A DNA stretch of 64,000 bases, taken from assembly GCA_965204235.1 (NCBI GenBank), contig OZ241979.1:620001-684000 (forward strand). The letters run 5' to 3'. Each line of letters starts with the position of its first letter. The stretch's first letter is position 1. This document shows, piece after piece, positions 1 through 8,228 of this stretch. The notes below the pieces were generated by a model, which did no database searches, was not told the origin of the DNA, and was given only the letters and a program-made list of their open reading frames with translations. A program made the translations under genes and the position numbers. This DNA comes from JAJDTQ01 sp965204235. Its GTDB lineage: Bacteria > Desulfobacterota > Binatia > UBA9968 > JAJDTQ01.

Positions 1-1508
1 TGGGCGCGCCGGCACACCTCCACGCGATCCTCCACCGAGGTGGCCTGCTTCTCTTCGTCGAAAGCCATGACCACCACCGCGGCGCCGTAGCGCTTGACCA
101 GACGGGCGCGTTTCCGGAACGTTTCCTCGCCCTCCTTGAGGGAGATGGAGTTCACCACCGACTTGCCCTGCACGTGCTTCAGGCCCGCCTCGATGACCGA
201 GAAGTCCGAGCTGTCGAGCATGACGGGGACGCGGACGATCTCGGGCTCGGCCGCCACGTGGTCGAGGAACGCGGCCATGGCCCGGGCCGAATCGAGCATG
301 CTTTCGTCCATGTTGACGTCGATGATGTTGGCGCCCCCCTCCACCTGCTCCCGGGCGACGGCCGCCGCCGCCTCGTAGTCGCCTTCGCGGATCAGCCGGG
401 CGAACTTGCGCGACCCGGCCACGTTGGTGCGCTCGCCGACCATGACGAAGTTCGTGTCCGGCCGGATCACCAACCTTTCCAGCCCGCTCAGGTGGGTGAA
501 GCGGTCGGGCGCCGGAGCCTTCCTCGGGCGCGTCCCCTGCACCCGGGCCTTCAGCGCGGCAATGTGGTCCGGCGTGGTGCCGCAGCAGCCGCCCACCAGG
601 TTCAGCCAACCCTCGCGGGCCCAGTCGGCCAGGGCGCCGGCGAACTCGTCCGGCCCCATGTCGTAGCCGCCGAACTCGTTGGGCAGTCCCGCGTTGGGGT
701 AGGCGAACACCGGGAGGGAGCAGAGCCGCGACAACTCTTCCACGAACGGGGTCATCTGGCGCGGCCCGAAGGCGCAGTTGATGCCCACCGCGGCGAGCTC
801 CGCGTGGCTGACGGAGGTCAGGAACGCCTCGAGGGTCTGGCCCGAGAGGGTGCGCCCGCTCCGATCCGTGATGGTCACCGAGGCCAGCACCGGCAGGGGC
901 AAGTCCCTCTCCTCCAGGAGCTTGCCGATGGCGAAGAGGCAGGCCTTCAGGTTCAGCGTGTCGAAGGTGGTCTCGGGCAGCAGGAGATCGACCCCGCCGT
1001 CCACCAGGCCCCGGGCCTGGTCGTAGTACGCCTCCGCCAACTGGTCGAAGCTGACGGCCCGGAACCCCGGATCGTTCACGTCGGGCGACAGGGAGGCGGT
1101 CCGGTTGGTGGGCCCCAGAGAACCCGCAACCAGGCGCGAGCCTCGGTCCCGGGCGTTGCACCGGTCCACCGCGTTCCGGGCGAGGGCGCCGGCCGCGGCG
1201 TTGATGTCGTAGGCGTGGTCCTCCAGGCCGTAGTCCAGCAGCGAGACCGCGTTGGCGTTGAACGTGTTGGTCTCCACGATGTCCGCGCCTGCCTCCAGGT
1301 ATTCCTCGTGGATTCGTTGGATGGCCCGGGGTTGGGTCACGCAGAGGACGTCGTTGCACCCCTTCAGCGGCTTCGGGTGGCGGACGAACCGGGAGCCGCG
1401 GAAATCCTCCTCTTCCAGACCCAGCGACTGGATCCTCGTCCCCATGGCGCCGTCCAGCAGGAGGATCCGCTCCGCCAACCGCGCTTCGAGCCGCTGCGCC
1501 GGCGTCAT
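1..1508 (-). CDS. metH: B12-dependent methionine synthase, N-terminal part (cut by window edge)
   Basis: Cobalamin-dependent methionine synthase transfers a methyl group from methyltetrahydrofolate to homocysteine. About 502 codons are visible. The first domain is the homocysteine-binding barrel: LLLDGAMGTRIQ near the start, ETNTFNAN, and the zinc-ligand cysteines in GINCAFGP and GGCCGTTPDHI. The pterin-binding domain follows (FVMVGERTNVAGS, IIDVNMDESMLDS). The cobalamin and reactivation domains would lie beyond position 1. The start ATG overlaps the stop of the upstream SDR gene by four bases (ATGA), so the two are translationally coupled. No cobalamin riboswitch is seen between the genes; one could only sit upstream of the operon. 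Confidence 0.93.
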   Translation of the reverse strand, partial: MTPAQRLEARLAERILLLDGAMGTRIQSLGLEEEDFRGSRFVRHPKPLKGCNDVLCVTQPRAIQRIHEEYLEAGADIVETNTFNANAVSLLDYGLEDHAYDINAAAGALARNAVDRCNARDRGSRLVAGSLGPTNRTASLSPDVNDPGFRAVSFDQLAEAYYDQARGLVDGGVDLLLPETTFDTLNLKACLFAIGKLLEERDLPLPVLASVTITDRSGRTLSGQTLEAFLTSVSHAELAAVGINCAFGPRQMTPFVEELSRLCSLPVFAYPNAGLPNEFGGYDMGPDEFAGALADWAREGWLNLVGGCCGTTPDHIAALKARVQGTRPRKAPAPDRFTHLSGLERLVIRPDTNFVMVGERTNVAGSRKFARLIREGDYEAAAAVAREQVEGGANIIDVNMDESMLDSARAMAAFLDHVAAEPEIVRVPVMLDSSDFSVIEAGLKHVQGKSVVNSISLKEGEETFRKRARLVKRYGAAVVVMAFDEEKQATSVEDRVEVCRRA

Positions 1509-2314
1509 CGCCCGGTCTTCCCCTTGCCCCGGGGCGCCGGCGCTTCCGGCGTGACGTATGCGGCGCTGATGCCTCCGTCCACCACGAACTCGGCGCCGGT
1601 CACGAAGGAGGATTCGTCGCTGGCCAGGTAGAGCGCGGCCCGGGCGATCTCCCGGGCCTCGCCGAAGCGCCCCATGGGAATGTGCACGAGACGACGCTGC
1701 CGCTTCCTCGGGGTATCCAGCACCTTCATCAGGAGCTCGGTGCGCAGGGGGCCGGGGCACAGGGCGTTGACCCGGATGTTCTCCCGGGCGTGGACCACCG
1801 CCAGTTCCCGGGTCAGGGCCACCACGCCCCCCTTGCTCGCGGTGTAGGCGAGCTGCGGCGTGGCGGCGCCCATCAACGCCACGAACGAGGCCGTGTTGAT
1901 GACCGAGCCTCCTCCCGACCGGCGCAGCGCCGGTATCCCGTGCTTGCACCCCAGGAACACCCCCTTGAGGTTCACCGCCAGCGTCGCGTCCCAGACCGCT
2001 TCCGGCGTGTGGACCGCGTCGGCGTCCGCGTCCAGCATGACGCCGGCGTTGTTGCAGAGGACGTGGAGGCCGCCGAACGCCGCTTCCGCGGCCCGCACCA
2101 TTTCGGCGCAGTCGCCGTCCCGGGACACGTCCGCACGGCAGTAGGCGGCCTTGCCGCCGCTGCGGTTGATGCGGGCCGCCACGCGCTCGCCGGCGCGGTC
2201 GTCCAGGTCCGCGACCATCACGCAGGCACCCTCGCGCGCGAACAGCGCCGCGGTCTCCCGGCCGATGCCGCCGGCGCCCCCGGTGACGAGCGCAACCTTG
2301 TCCTTCAGACGCAT
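1505..2314 (-). CDS. Short-chain dehydrogenase/reductase (SDR)
   Basis: A 269-residue classical SDR oxidoreductase of unknown substrate. It has the Rossmann glycine motif TGGAGGIG near residue 12, an acidic VADLDD at the end of beta-2 (favouring NAD over NADP), NNAG near residue 90, the catalytic YTASK and a C-terminal GAEFVVDGG. The ATG at 2314 puts the usual MRLKDKVALVTGG at the N terminus; the open frame extends further upstream but without family similarity. It lies between the amidotransferase gene (59-bp gap) and metH (4-bp overlap). Confidence 0.9.
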   Translation of the reverse strand: MRLKDKVALVTGGAGGIGRETAALFAREGACVMVADLDDRAGERVAARINRSGGKAAYCRADVSRDGDCAEMVRAAEAAFGGLHVLCNNAGVMLDADADAVHTPEAVWDATLAVNLKGVFLGCKHGIPALRRSGGGSVINTASFVALMGAATPQLAYTASKGGVVALTRELAVVHARENIRVNALCPGPLRTELLMKVLDTPRKRQRRLVHIPMGRFGEAREIARAALYLASDESSFVTGAEFVVDGGISAAYVTPEAPAPRGKGKTGR

Positions 2315-2373
2315 GGGAAGAGGGTCTGGACGGAAGGATCCCCTGACGGTCTTGCGAGCCGCGCGCCCGGGGC

Positions 2374-3129
2374 TCAGCCGGAGCGCGCCGCCCCCGAGGC
2401 CTCCACCATCGCGTCGAACAGGCGCTGCTGCACCGGCTCCTCCGCGGCCGTGAGCTCGGGATGCCACTGGACGGCGAAGAGCCACGGATGCGACGGCCTC
2501 TCCAACCCTTCGATGGTGCCGTCCGGGGCCCGGGCCACCACCTCGAAGCCCGGGGCCACGCGGCGGATGGCCTGGTGGTGCCAGGAGAGGCACGAGAAGT
2601 CCGTGGCGCCCAGGACCTCGGCCAACCTCGACCCCCGCTCCACGAGCACCGGATGGGGGACGGGCTCGCGCGGGGGCGCGCGGTGGACCACGGTCTCCCC
2701 CACCTCGTCGGGCAGGTGCTCGATGAGGGTCCCCCCCTCGCACACGTTCATGAGCTGCGCGCCGCGGCAGATGGCCAGCGTGGGAACGCCCAGATCGAAT
2801 ATGCGCCGGGCCAGGTCGAGCTCGGTGCGGTCGCGTTCCCGGTCCACCATATAGACCGTGTGGTGGTTCCGGCCGCCGTAGAGGGCCGGGTCCAGGTCTC
2901 CGCCGCCGGTGAACACCACCGCGTCCAGCACCGGCAGGACCTCGTGCAGGCGCTCGTCCCCGGGGGGCAGCAGCAGCGGGACGCCCCCCGCCCGGCGCAC
3001 CGCGTCCACGTATTGGCCGGGAAGCGTGAACCGGTTCTTCGCGTCGCGGCCGTAGGTGGTCACGCCGATGAACGGGGCCCTCTCGACGCCGCTCCCTCGA
3101 ACCCGCCCGTCTCCTTCAGATCCTTTCAA
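2374..3129 (-). CDS. Class I glutamine amidotransferase, gamma-glutamyl-GABA hydrolase (PuuD-like)
   Basis: A 251-residue peptidase C26 protein. Visible motifs are FTGGGDLDP, the nucleophile elbow AICRGAQLMN with catalytic Cys, and QWHPE carrying the His-Glu pair. The family hydrolyses gamma-glutamyl amides such as gamma-glutamyl-GABA. The gene follows a PuuA-like glutamine synthetase homologue, and a ligase-plus-hydrolase pair is the core of the gamma-glutamylated polyamine pathway, so catabolism of an amine is a reasonable inference. The start is an in-frame TTG at 3129, overlapping the upstream stop by 14 bp; no ATG or GTG is available before the conserved IGVTTYGRD. Confidence 0.85.
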   Translation of the reverse strand: MKGSEGDGRVRGSGVERAPFIGVTTYGRDAKNRFTLPGQYVDAVRRAGGVPLLLPPGDERLHEVLPVLDAVVFTGGGDLDPALYGGRNHHTVYMVDRERDRTELDLARRIFDLGVPTLAICRGAQLMNVCEGGTLIEHLPDEVGETVVHRAPPREPVPHPVLVERGSRLAEVLGATDFSCLSWHHQAIRRVAPGFEVVARAPDGTIEGLERPSHPWLFAVQWHPELTAAEEPVQQRLFDAMVEASGAARSG

Positions 3130-4489
3130 AGTAGCGCTTCCTTTCCCAGTCGGTGACCGCCTCCCGGTATTTCCTCTCCTCGGTGCGGAAGAAATGCGCG
3201 TAGTGCTCCACCACGTCGGCGCCGAAACTCTCCCGTGCGAACCGGCTCGACTCGAACAGGTCCACGGCTTCGGACAGGGACCCCGGCACCTGCGGCGCGT
3301 CGGCCGCGGCGTAGCCGTCTCCCTCGAACGCCGGCGGCGGCTCGACCCGGCGCCGGACGCCGTCCATTCCCGCGGCCAGGGCGGCCGCGTAGAGGAGGTA
3401 CGGGTTGCAGTCCGCGCCCGGCACCCGGCACTCGATGCGGCAGCCGTCTCCCTGGCCCACCACGCGAAACCCCGCGGTGCGGTTGTCGAGGCTCCAGGCG
3501 ATCCCGGTGGGCGCCCAGGACTCGGCCCGGTACCGCTTGTAGGAGTTGACCGTGGGCGCGTAGAAGACCATGGTCTCGGCTAGGTGCGCCAGCCACCCCC
3601 CGAGGAACCAGCGAAACGTGGGGGAAAACGCGCCGGGGCCGTCGTCCCCGGCAAAGGCGTTGACTCCGTCCCGCCACAGGCTCAGGTGTACGTGGCAGCC
3701 CGACCCCGCGAGCTCCGCGGCGTACTTTGCCATGAAGGTGACGCTGCGCCCCATCTGCTCGGCGACTTCCTTGAGGCATTCCTTGTACACGCAGTGGCGG
3801 TCCGCCATGGTGAGGGCATCGTCGTACCGCACGTTCAGTTCGTGCTGCCCCGGACCCCACTCCCCCTTGGAGCCTTCCACCGGCACCCCGGAGTCCCGCA
3901 GGTGGCGGCGCACCGCCCCGTGGAAGCCCTCCTCCCTGGACCCCTGGAGCACGTGGTAGTCCTCGATGTAGCCGCCCGCGGGCGCGAGGTCGTGGTAATG
4001 CTTTTCCGCGGCCTGCCGGTACGAGTCCTCGAACAGGTAGTATTCCAGCTCCGACGCCGCCATGGCCCGGAACCCCAGGGCGCGGAGACCCTCGACCTGC
4101 CGCCGGAGGATGGACCGGGGCGCCTCGGCCACCAGCTCGTGGGAAGCGCCTTCCCGGACGTCGCAGAGCGCCAGCGCGGTCTTCTCCTGCCAGCTCAGGC
4201 AACGCAACGCGCCCAGGTCCGGCGTCAGATGGAAGTCGCCGTACCCCCGTTCCCAGTTGGCCAAACGGTATCCCCGGACCGGCTCCATCTCCATGTCCGC
4301 GGTGAGCAGGTAATCACACGCGTGGACGCCGTCCGACACCGCGGAGTCGAGGAAGAACCCGGCGTCCAGCCGTTTCCCCATGAACCGGCCGTAGAGGTCG
4401 GTGAACGCCACCAGGACGGTGTCCACCCGACCCGCGTCCACCGCTTCCCGGAGTTGGGCAAGGCTGAGCATACCCGTGACTTCGGCCAC
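3116..4489 (-). CDS. Glutamine synthetase family protein (PuuA-like gamma-glutamyl amine ligase)
   Basis: A 457-residue glutamine-synthetase-fold ligase. The N-terminal beta-grasp part contains TDLYGRFMGKRLDAG. The catalytic domain contains ASELEYYLFE, GPGQHELNVRY, GSGCHVHLSLW, APTVNSYKRY and DNRTAGFRVVG, which together supply the metal and nucleotide ligands. This divergent type usually links glutamate to amines rather than ammonia. The GTG at 4489 is preceded by a strong AGGAGGAAG; ATG 4471 is an alternative. The 5' coding segment 4384-4437 is repeated in inverted orientation at 4738-4791, so the start and upstream region lie on a segment that could in principle invert. Confidence 0.88.
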   Translation of the reverse strand: MAEVTGMLSLAQLREAVDAGRVDTVLVAFTDLYGRFMGKRLDAGFFLDSAVSDGVHACDYLLTADMEMEPVRGYRLANWERGYGDFHLTPDLGALRCLSWQEKTALALCDVREGASHELVAEAPRSILRRQVEGLRALGFRAMAASELEYYLFEDSYRQAAEKHYHDLAPAGGYIEDYHVLQGSREEGFHGAVRRHLRDSGVPVEGSKGEWGPGQHELNVRYDDALTMADRHCVYKECLKEVAEQMGRSVTFMAKYAAELAGSGCHVHLSLWRDGVNAFAGDDGPGAFSPTFRWFLGGWLAHLAETMVFYAPTVNSYKRYRAESWAPTGIAWSLDNRTAGFRVVGQGDGCRIECRVPGADCNPYLLYAAALAAGMDGVRRRVEPPPAFEGDGYAAADAPQVPGSLSEAVDLFESSRFARESFGADVVEHYAHFFRTEERKYREAVTDWERKRYFERI

Positions 4490-4791
4490 TCGTCTTCCTC
4501 CTGCGCTGGTTCCAGCGTCCCGTAACCCCTGGATCTCCGCCGCCTTCTACTGTAGCACGGGAATGGTTTGCATCTCCAATACGCCTACCCCGCCATTCCC
4601 GCGAAAGCATTTCCTCGCGGAAGCGGGGGCGGGAATCCGGATCGAGGCCCTCTCCCCGTGGGAAAGCGCGTCCTTCGACTTCGTTTCGCTTCGCTCAGGA
4701 CGAACGGGGACAATCGTTCCGGGTTTCCTCACTATTAACGCGGGTCGGGTGGACACCGTCCTGGTGGCGTTCACCGACCTCTACGGCCGGT
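4384..4791. repeat. 54-bp perfect inverted repeat bracketing the 5' end of the GS-like gene
   Basis: Positions 4384-4437 (codons for roughly AGRVDTVLVAFTDLYGR of the minus-strand ligase) recur exactly in opposite orientation at 4738-4791. The 300 bp between the arms contain the first codons, the ribosome site and the upstream region. On the plus strand the second arm ends in a stop directly after the matching residues, so it is a truncated copy. The arms could recombine to flip the start region, or they may be a passive inverted duplication. Confidence 0.9.
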
Positions 4792-4915
4792 ACTGACCGT
4801 CGACAACGGCGGCTCGGATTCTGTTGCATTCCCGCATGGGATGTGGCATGGACAACGCGAAACCGGAAGGGAGGCGGCGAACCGCCGTCAAAGGCTCACG
4901 TCCAAGGAGGACAAG
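4490..4915. other. Divergent intergenic region between GS-like ligase and TRAP genes
   Basis: About 430 bp without a credible gene. It contains a palindromic stretch around 4592-4636 (CCCGC...GCGGG type), one copy of the dispersed 40-bp repeat (from about 4656), the second arm of the 54-bp inverted repeat (4738-4791) and the ribosome-binding site of the TRAP binding protein (4904-4910). Promoters for both divergent operons should lie here; I see no convincing -35/-10 pair. Confidence 0.6.
4656..4729 (+). repeat. Dispersed intergenic repeat, copy A
   Basis: The core GCGTCCTTCGACTTCG, then TTCGCT...CGCTCAGGACGAACGG, recurs at 43111-43170 (plus) and, inverted, at 37885-37936. The ends are imperfectly complementary (GTCCT/AGGAC), as in small palindromic repeats. 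Copies A and C share a further match in CGTTCCG(G/A)GTTTCC. All three copies are intergenic. Confidence 0.75.
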
Positions 4916-5881
4916 ATGAAACGTTTGTTCGCGATGATGCTCGGGTTGGCCCTGTGCGGCAGCGTGGCGGCAACCGCGAAGGATGCGGCTGCCCAGAACT
5001 TCCTGGTGGTCGGAGGCGGATCCACCACCGGGGTCTATTACCAGGTGGCCCTGAACGTCTGCAAACTGGTCAACGACAACCTGAAGGCGCAGGGGTACAA
5101 CTGCATCGGCCGGCCGGCCCTGGGGTCCGTCTTCAACATCAACGCCATCAAGAGGGGCCTGCTCAACTACGGCGTGGCGCAGTCCGACCGGGTCTGGCAG
5201 GCGTACAACGGCAGCGCCAACTGGAAGGGCAAAGCCGACAAGGGGCTGCGCACGGTCTTCAGCGCCCACCCCGAGACGGTCATGGTCGTGGCCCGCAAGG
5301 ACACCGGCATCAAGTCCATCCAGGACCTCAAGGGCAGGCGCGTCAACATCGGCAACCCCGGGTCCGGACAGCGGGGCAACGCCCTGGACGTGCTGCGGCT
5401 CTCGGGCATCGACAAGGACAAGGACATCAAGGCCGAAGGGCTGCAACAGCACGAAGCCAACCGCGCGCTGGTGGACAAGAAGATCGACGCCTTCTTCTAC
5501 ACCGTGGGCAACCCCTGGGGCGGCGGCCTGGAGATCGCCAACAGCACCGCCATCACCATGGTTCCCCTGGACACGCAGGCGATCCGGAAGCTGGTTGCGG
5601 ACAACCCCTACTACGTCATGACCGCCATTCCCGGAGGGATCTACAAGGGCGTGGACGAGGACGTGACGACCTATGCGGTGAAGGCGACCTTCGTGACCGG
5701 CGAGAAGGAGCCGGCGGACCAGGTGTACGCCGTGGTCAAGACGGTGTTCGAGAACCTCGACAAGCTCCGCGGCCTGCACCCCGCGTTCCAGATCCTGAAA
5801 CCCAAGGACATGCTGAAGGGCCTCTCCGCCCCCATGCATCCGGGCGCGGTCCGCTACTACAAGGAAAAGGGCTTGATGTAG
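4916..5881 (+). CDS. TAXI family TRAP transporter solute-binding protein
   Basis: A 321-residue periplasmic receptor of a tripartite ATP-independent transporter. It has an N-terminal signal peptide (MKRLFAMMLGLALCGSVAAT, cleaved near the A-Q of DAAAQN). The TAXI signature follows: GGGSTTGVYYQVA, GVAQSDRVWQAY, DLKGRRVNIGNPGSGQ and DAFFYTVGNP. Residues 270-321 end in HPGAVRYYKEKGLM, typical of the family. TAXI systems usually carry organic acids, but the substrate is not readable here. AAGGAGG at 4904-4910 fixes the ATG at 4916. The fused permease lies 83 bp downstream behind a strong hairpin. Confidence 0.93.
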   Translation: MKRLFAMMLGLALCGSVAATAKDAAAQNFLVVGGGSTTGVYYQVALNVCKLVNDNLKAQGYNCIGRPALGSVFNINAIKRGLLNYGVAQSDRVWQAYNGSANWKGKADKGLRTVFSAHPETVMVVARKDTGIKSIQDLKGRRVNIGNPGSGQRGNALDVLRLSGIDKDKDIKAEGLQQHEANRALVDKKIDAFFYTVGNPWGGGLEIANSTAITMVPLDTQAIRKLVADNPYYVMTAIPGGIYKGVDEDVTTYAVKATFVTGEKEPADQVYAVVKTVFENLDKLRGLHPAFQILKPKDMLKGLSAPMHPGAVRYYKEKGLM

Positions 5882-5905
5882 CGGTCGTCTTTTCCATCCC
5901 GGGTT

Positions 5906-5937
5906 CCGGGGCCGGCGGCGCGGGCCGCCGGCCCCGG
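5906..5937 (+). terminator. Intercistronic GC hairpin, no T-run
   Basis: A perfect 14-bp stem (5906-5919 pairing with 5924-5937) with a 4-nt loop lies between the binding-protein stop and the permease start. No poly-T follows, so it is more likely a leaky attenuator or 3'-end stabiliser. Such a structure would help keep the receptor more abundant than the permease. Confidence 0.55.
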
Positions 5938-5964
5938 GCCGTGCCGAAACCGCCATGACCCGCG

Positions 5965-8157
5965 TTGGGCTTCCCCGTGAATCCCTCGAACCCTGACGAC
6001 CATTCCAGCGGAACCGCAGACCTCGACGCGTTGGCCGATCTGGGAGAGGCGGAAGGGAAGGTTCGGGCTCCCGGCGGCGCGACCGGCGGCTTCCTCTGGG
6101 CGCTGGCGCTCTGCTGGTCCCTGTTCCAGCTCTACATCGCCTACCGGCCGATCAACTCCATCATCGCGCGCAGCGTCCACCTGACCTTCGCGGTGGTCCT
6201 GGTCTATCTGTCGTTCCCGGCCATCCGGCGGGCTGCGACGCTGGAGCGGGCGCGGGCCCTCGCCCGACGGCTGTTTCCGGGACGCCCGGAGCCGGACCCC
6301 AACGCGGTTCCCCGGTACGACTTCCTGCTGGCGGCCGTCGCCGCTTGCGGCGCCGCCTACCTGGCCTGGGACTACGAGGGCATCGTACACCGCTCCGGCC
6401 TGCCGCTGGAGCGGGACGTGTACATGGGCGCGGCGTTCGTCGTGTTCCTGCTGGAGTCCGCCCGCCGCTCCCTGGGGCTCGCCCTCCCCGCCTTGGCCAC
6501 GGTCTTCCTCCTCTACTGCTTCATCGGTCCGTGGCTGCCGCGGTTCCTCGCGCACCCGGGCATCCCCCTCGACTTCGTGGTGGACCACATGTATCTCTCG
6601 GATAGCGGCATCTGGGGGGTGCCGCTCGGGGTGTCCACGGACTTCGTCTTCCTCTTCGTCCTCTTCGGGTCGCTGCTGGAGCGGGCAGGGGCCGCGGAAT
6701 ACTTCGTGCAGGTGGCCTTCGCCATGCTAGGCCGTTTTCGCGGCGGACCGGCAAAGGCCGCGGTGCTCGCCTCGGGCCTCACCGGGATGGTGTCCGGGTC
6801 GTCCATCGCCAACGTGGCCACCACGGGCACGTTCACCATCCCCCTCATGAAACGCGTGGGCCTGCCCGACTACAAGGCCGGCGCTGTGGAGGTGGGCGCG
6901 AGCACCAACGGCCAGCTCCTGCCTCCGGTCATGGGCGCCGCGGCCTTCATCATGGCGGAATTCCTCGGGCTCCCGTACATCGACGTGGTGACCGCGGCGG
7001 CCATCCCCGCGGTGCTTTCCTACATCGCCCTGCTCTACGTGGTCCATCTGGAAGCCCTCAAGCTGGACCTCACCGCCCTGCCCGAAGAAGAGCTGCCGCG
7101 GTTCTGGCCCACGTTCCTCAAGGGTATCCACTTCCTGATCCCCATCCTGGCCCTGATCTACACGCTGGTCGTCCTGCGGTTCTCCGCCATCGCCGCGGCC
7201 TTCAACGCCATCCTCCTGACCCTGGCCATCATGGTGGTCCAGAGGGTCGTGCAGAGCTGCGCCGCGGTCCGCGGAGCGTCGTCCCGGAACGGACCGGACA
7301 GGGAGGGGAGCCGCTCGCTCGAACACGCGATGCTGCAGGGCCTGGTCCTGAGCTTCCGCGAGATCCTGCAAGGGTTCGTGGCGGGCGCCCGGAACATGGC
7401 GCCCATCGCGGTGGCCACCGCGGCCGCAGGCATCATCGTGGGCACCGTCACCCTCACCGGTCTCAGCAGCCGGTTCATCGAAGCCATCGAGATCATCTCC
7501 CTGGGCAACGTCGTGCTCATGCTCCTCCTGACCGCGATCACGAGCCTGGTCCTCGGCATGGGCCTGCCCACCACCGCCAACTACATCGTCATGGCGACCC
7601 TCACCGCGCCGGTGATCGTCACCCTGGGAGGGCAGGCGGGGCTGGTGATCCCGGTGCTGGCGGCCCATCTGTTCGTGTTCTACTTCGGGATACTCGCGGA
7701 CGACACCCCTCCGGTGGGGCTCGCCGCGTTCGCAGCCTCCGCCATCGCGGGATCCGAACCCATCAAGACGGGTCTCCAGGGGTTCACCTATGACCTGCGC
7801 ACCGCGATCCTGCCCTTCGTATTCGTGTTCAACCTGGAGCTGCTGCTGATCGCGGGCGTGGGCGCCGACGGACAGATCATCTGGCTCGACGACGCGCTGC
7901 GGGTCGTGTGGGTGATACTGAACGGTCTGGTGGCCATGATGGCCTTCGCCGCGGCCCTGCAGGGATTCTTCGCCGACCGGTGCGGCTGGCCCGAGCGCGG
8001 GATCCTGATGCTGGTCTGCATCGCCGCGTTCCGTCCGGACCTGGTCGCGGGCGCGGCGGATTCGTGGCGCATGAGCGTGCAGTTCACCGCCTGGGTCGTA
8101 TTCGCCGGCCTCTACCTCGCCCAACGGCTGCGCCGCGCCACAAGAGGGACCTCGTAG
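5965..8157 (+). CDS. TRAP transporter fused permease (DctQ-DctM type)
   Basis: A 730-residue polytopic inner-membrane protein. The N-terminal third (residues about 40-210) has the helices equivalent to the small DctQ subunit. The large DctM domain follows with the conserved GMVSGSSIANVATTGTFTIPLM-like segment (near residues 272-293), ASTNGQLLPPVMGAAAF and GMGLPTTANYIV. It pairs with the TAXI receptor upstream. The start is TTG 5965 or GTG 5977, both in frame; the hydrophilic N-tail makes the choice uncertain. A ~35-residue soluble insert (about 430-460) separates the two halves of DctM. A GT-C-like gene begins 71 bp downstream. Confidence 0.92.
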   Translation: MGFPVNPSNPDDHSSGTADLDALADLGEAEGKVRAPGGATGGFLWALALCWSLFQLYIAYRPINSIIARSVHLTFAVVLVYLSFPAIRRAATLERARALARRLFPGRPEPDPNAVPRYDFLLAAVAACGAAYLAWDYEGIVHRSGLPLERDVYMGAAFVVFLLESARRSLGLALPALATVFLLYCFIGPWLPRFLAHPGIPLDFVVDHMYLSDSGIWGVPLGVSTDFVFLFVLFGSLLERAGAAEYFVQVAFAMLGRFRGGPAKAAVLASGLTGMVSGSSIANVATTGTFTIPLMKRVGLPDYKAGAVEVGASTNGQLLPPVMGAAAFIMAEFLGLPYIDVVTAAAIPAVLSYIALLYVVHLEALKLDLTALPEEELPRFWPTFLKGIHFLIPILALIYTLVVLRFSAIAAAFNAILLTLAIMVVQRVVQSCAAVRGASSRNGPDREGSRSLEHAMLQGLVLSFREILQGFVAGARNMAPIAVATAAAGIIVGTVTLTGLSSRFIEAIEIISLGNVVLMLLLTAITSLVLGMGLPTTANYIVMATLTAPVIVTLGGQAGLVIPVLAAHLFVFYFGILADDTPPVGLAAFAASAIAGSEPIKTGLQGFTYDLRTAILPFVFVFNLELLLIAGVGADGQIIWLDDALRVVWVILNGLVAMMAFAAALQGFFADRCGWPERGILMLVCIAAFRPDLVAGAADSWRMSVQFTAWVVFAGLYLAQRLRRATRGTS

Positions 8158-8228
8158 GAGCCCGCGAGGAAGCGGGCCGGAATCCCCTTCATTACGATAC
8201 CCGAAGATAAAAAGTAAGGTGAGCGCCT

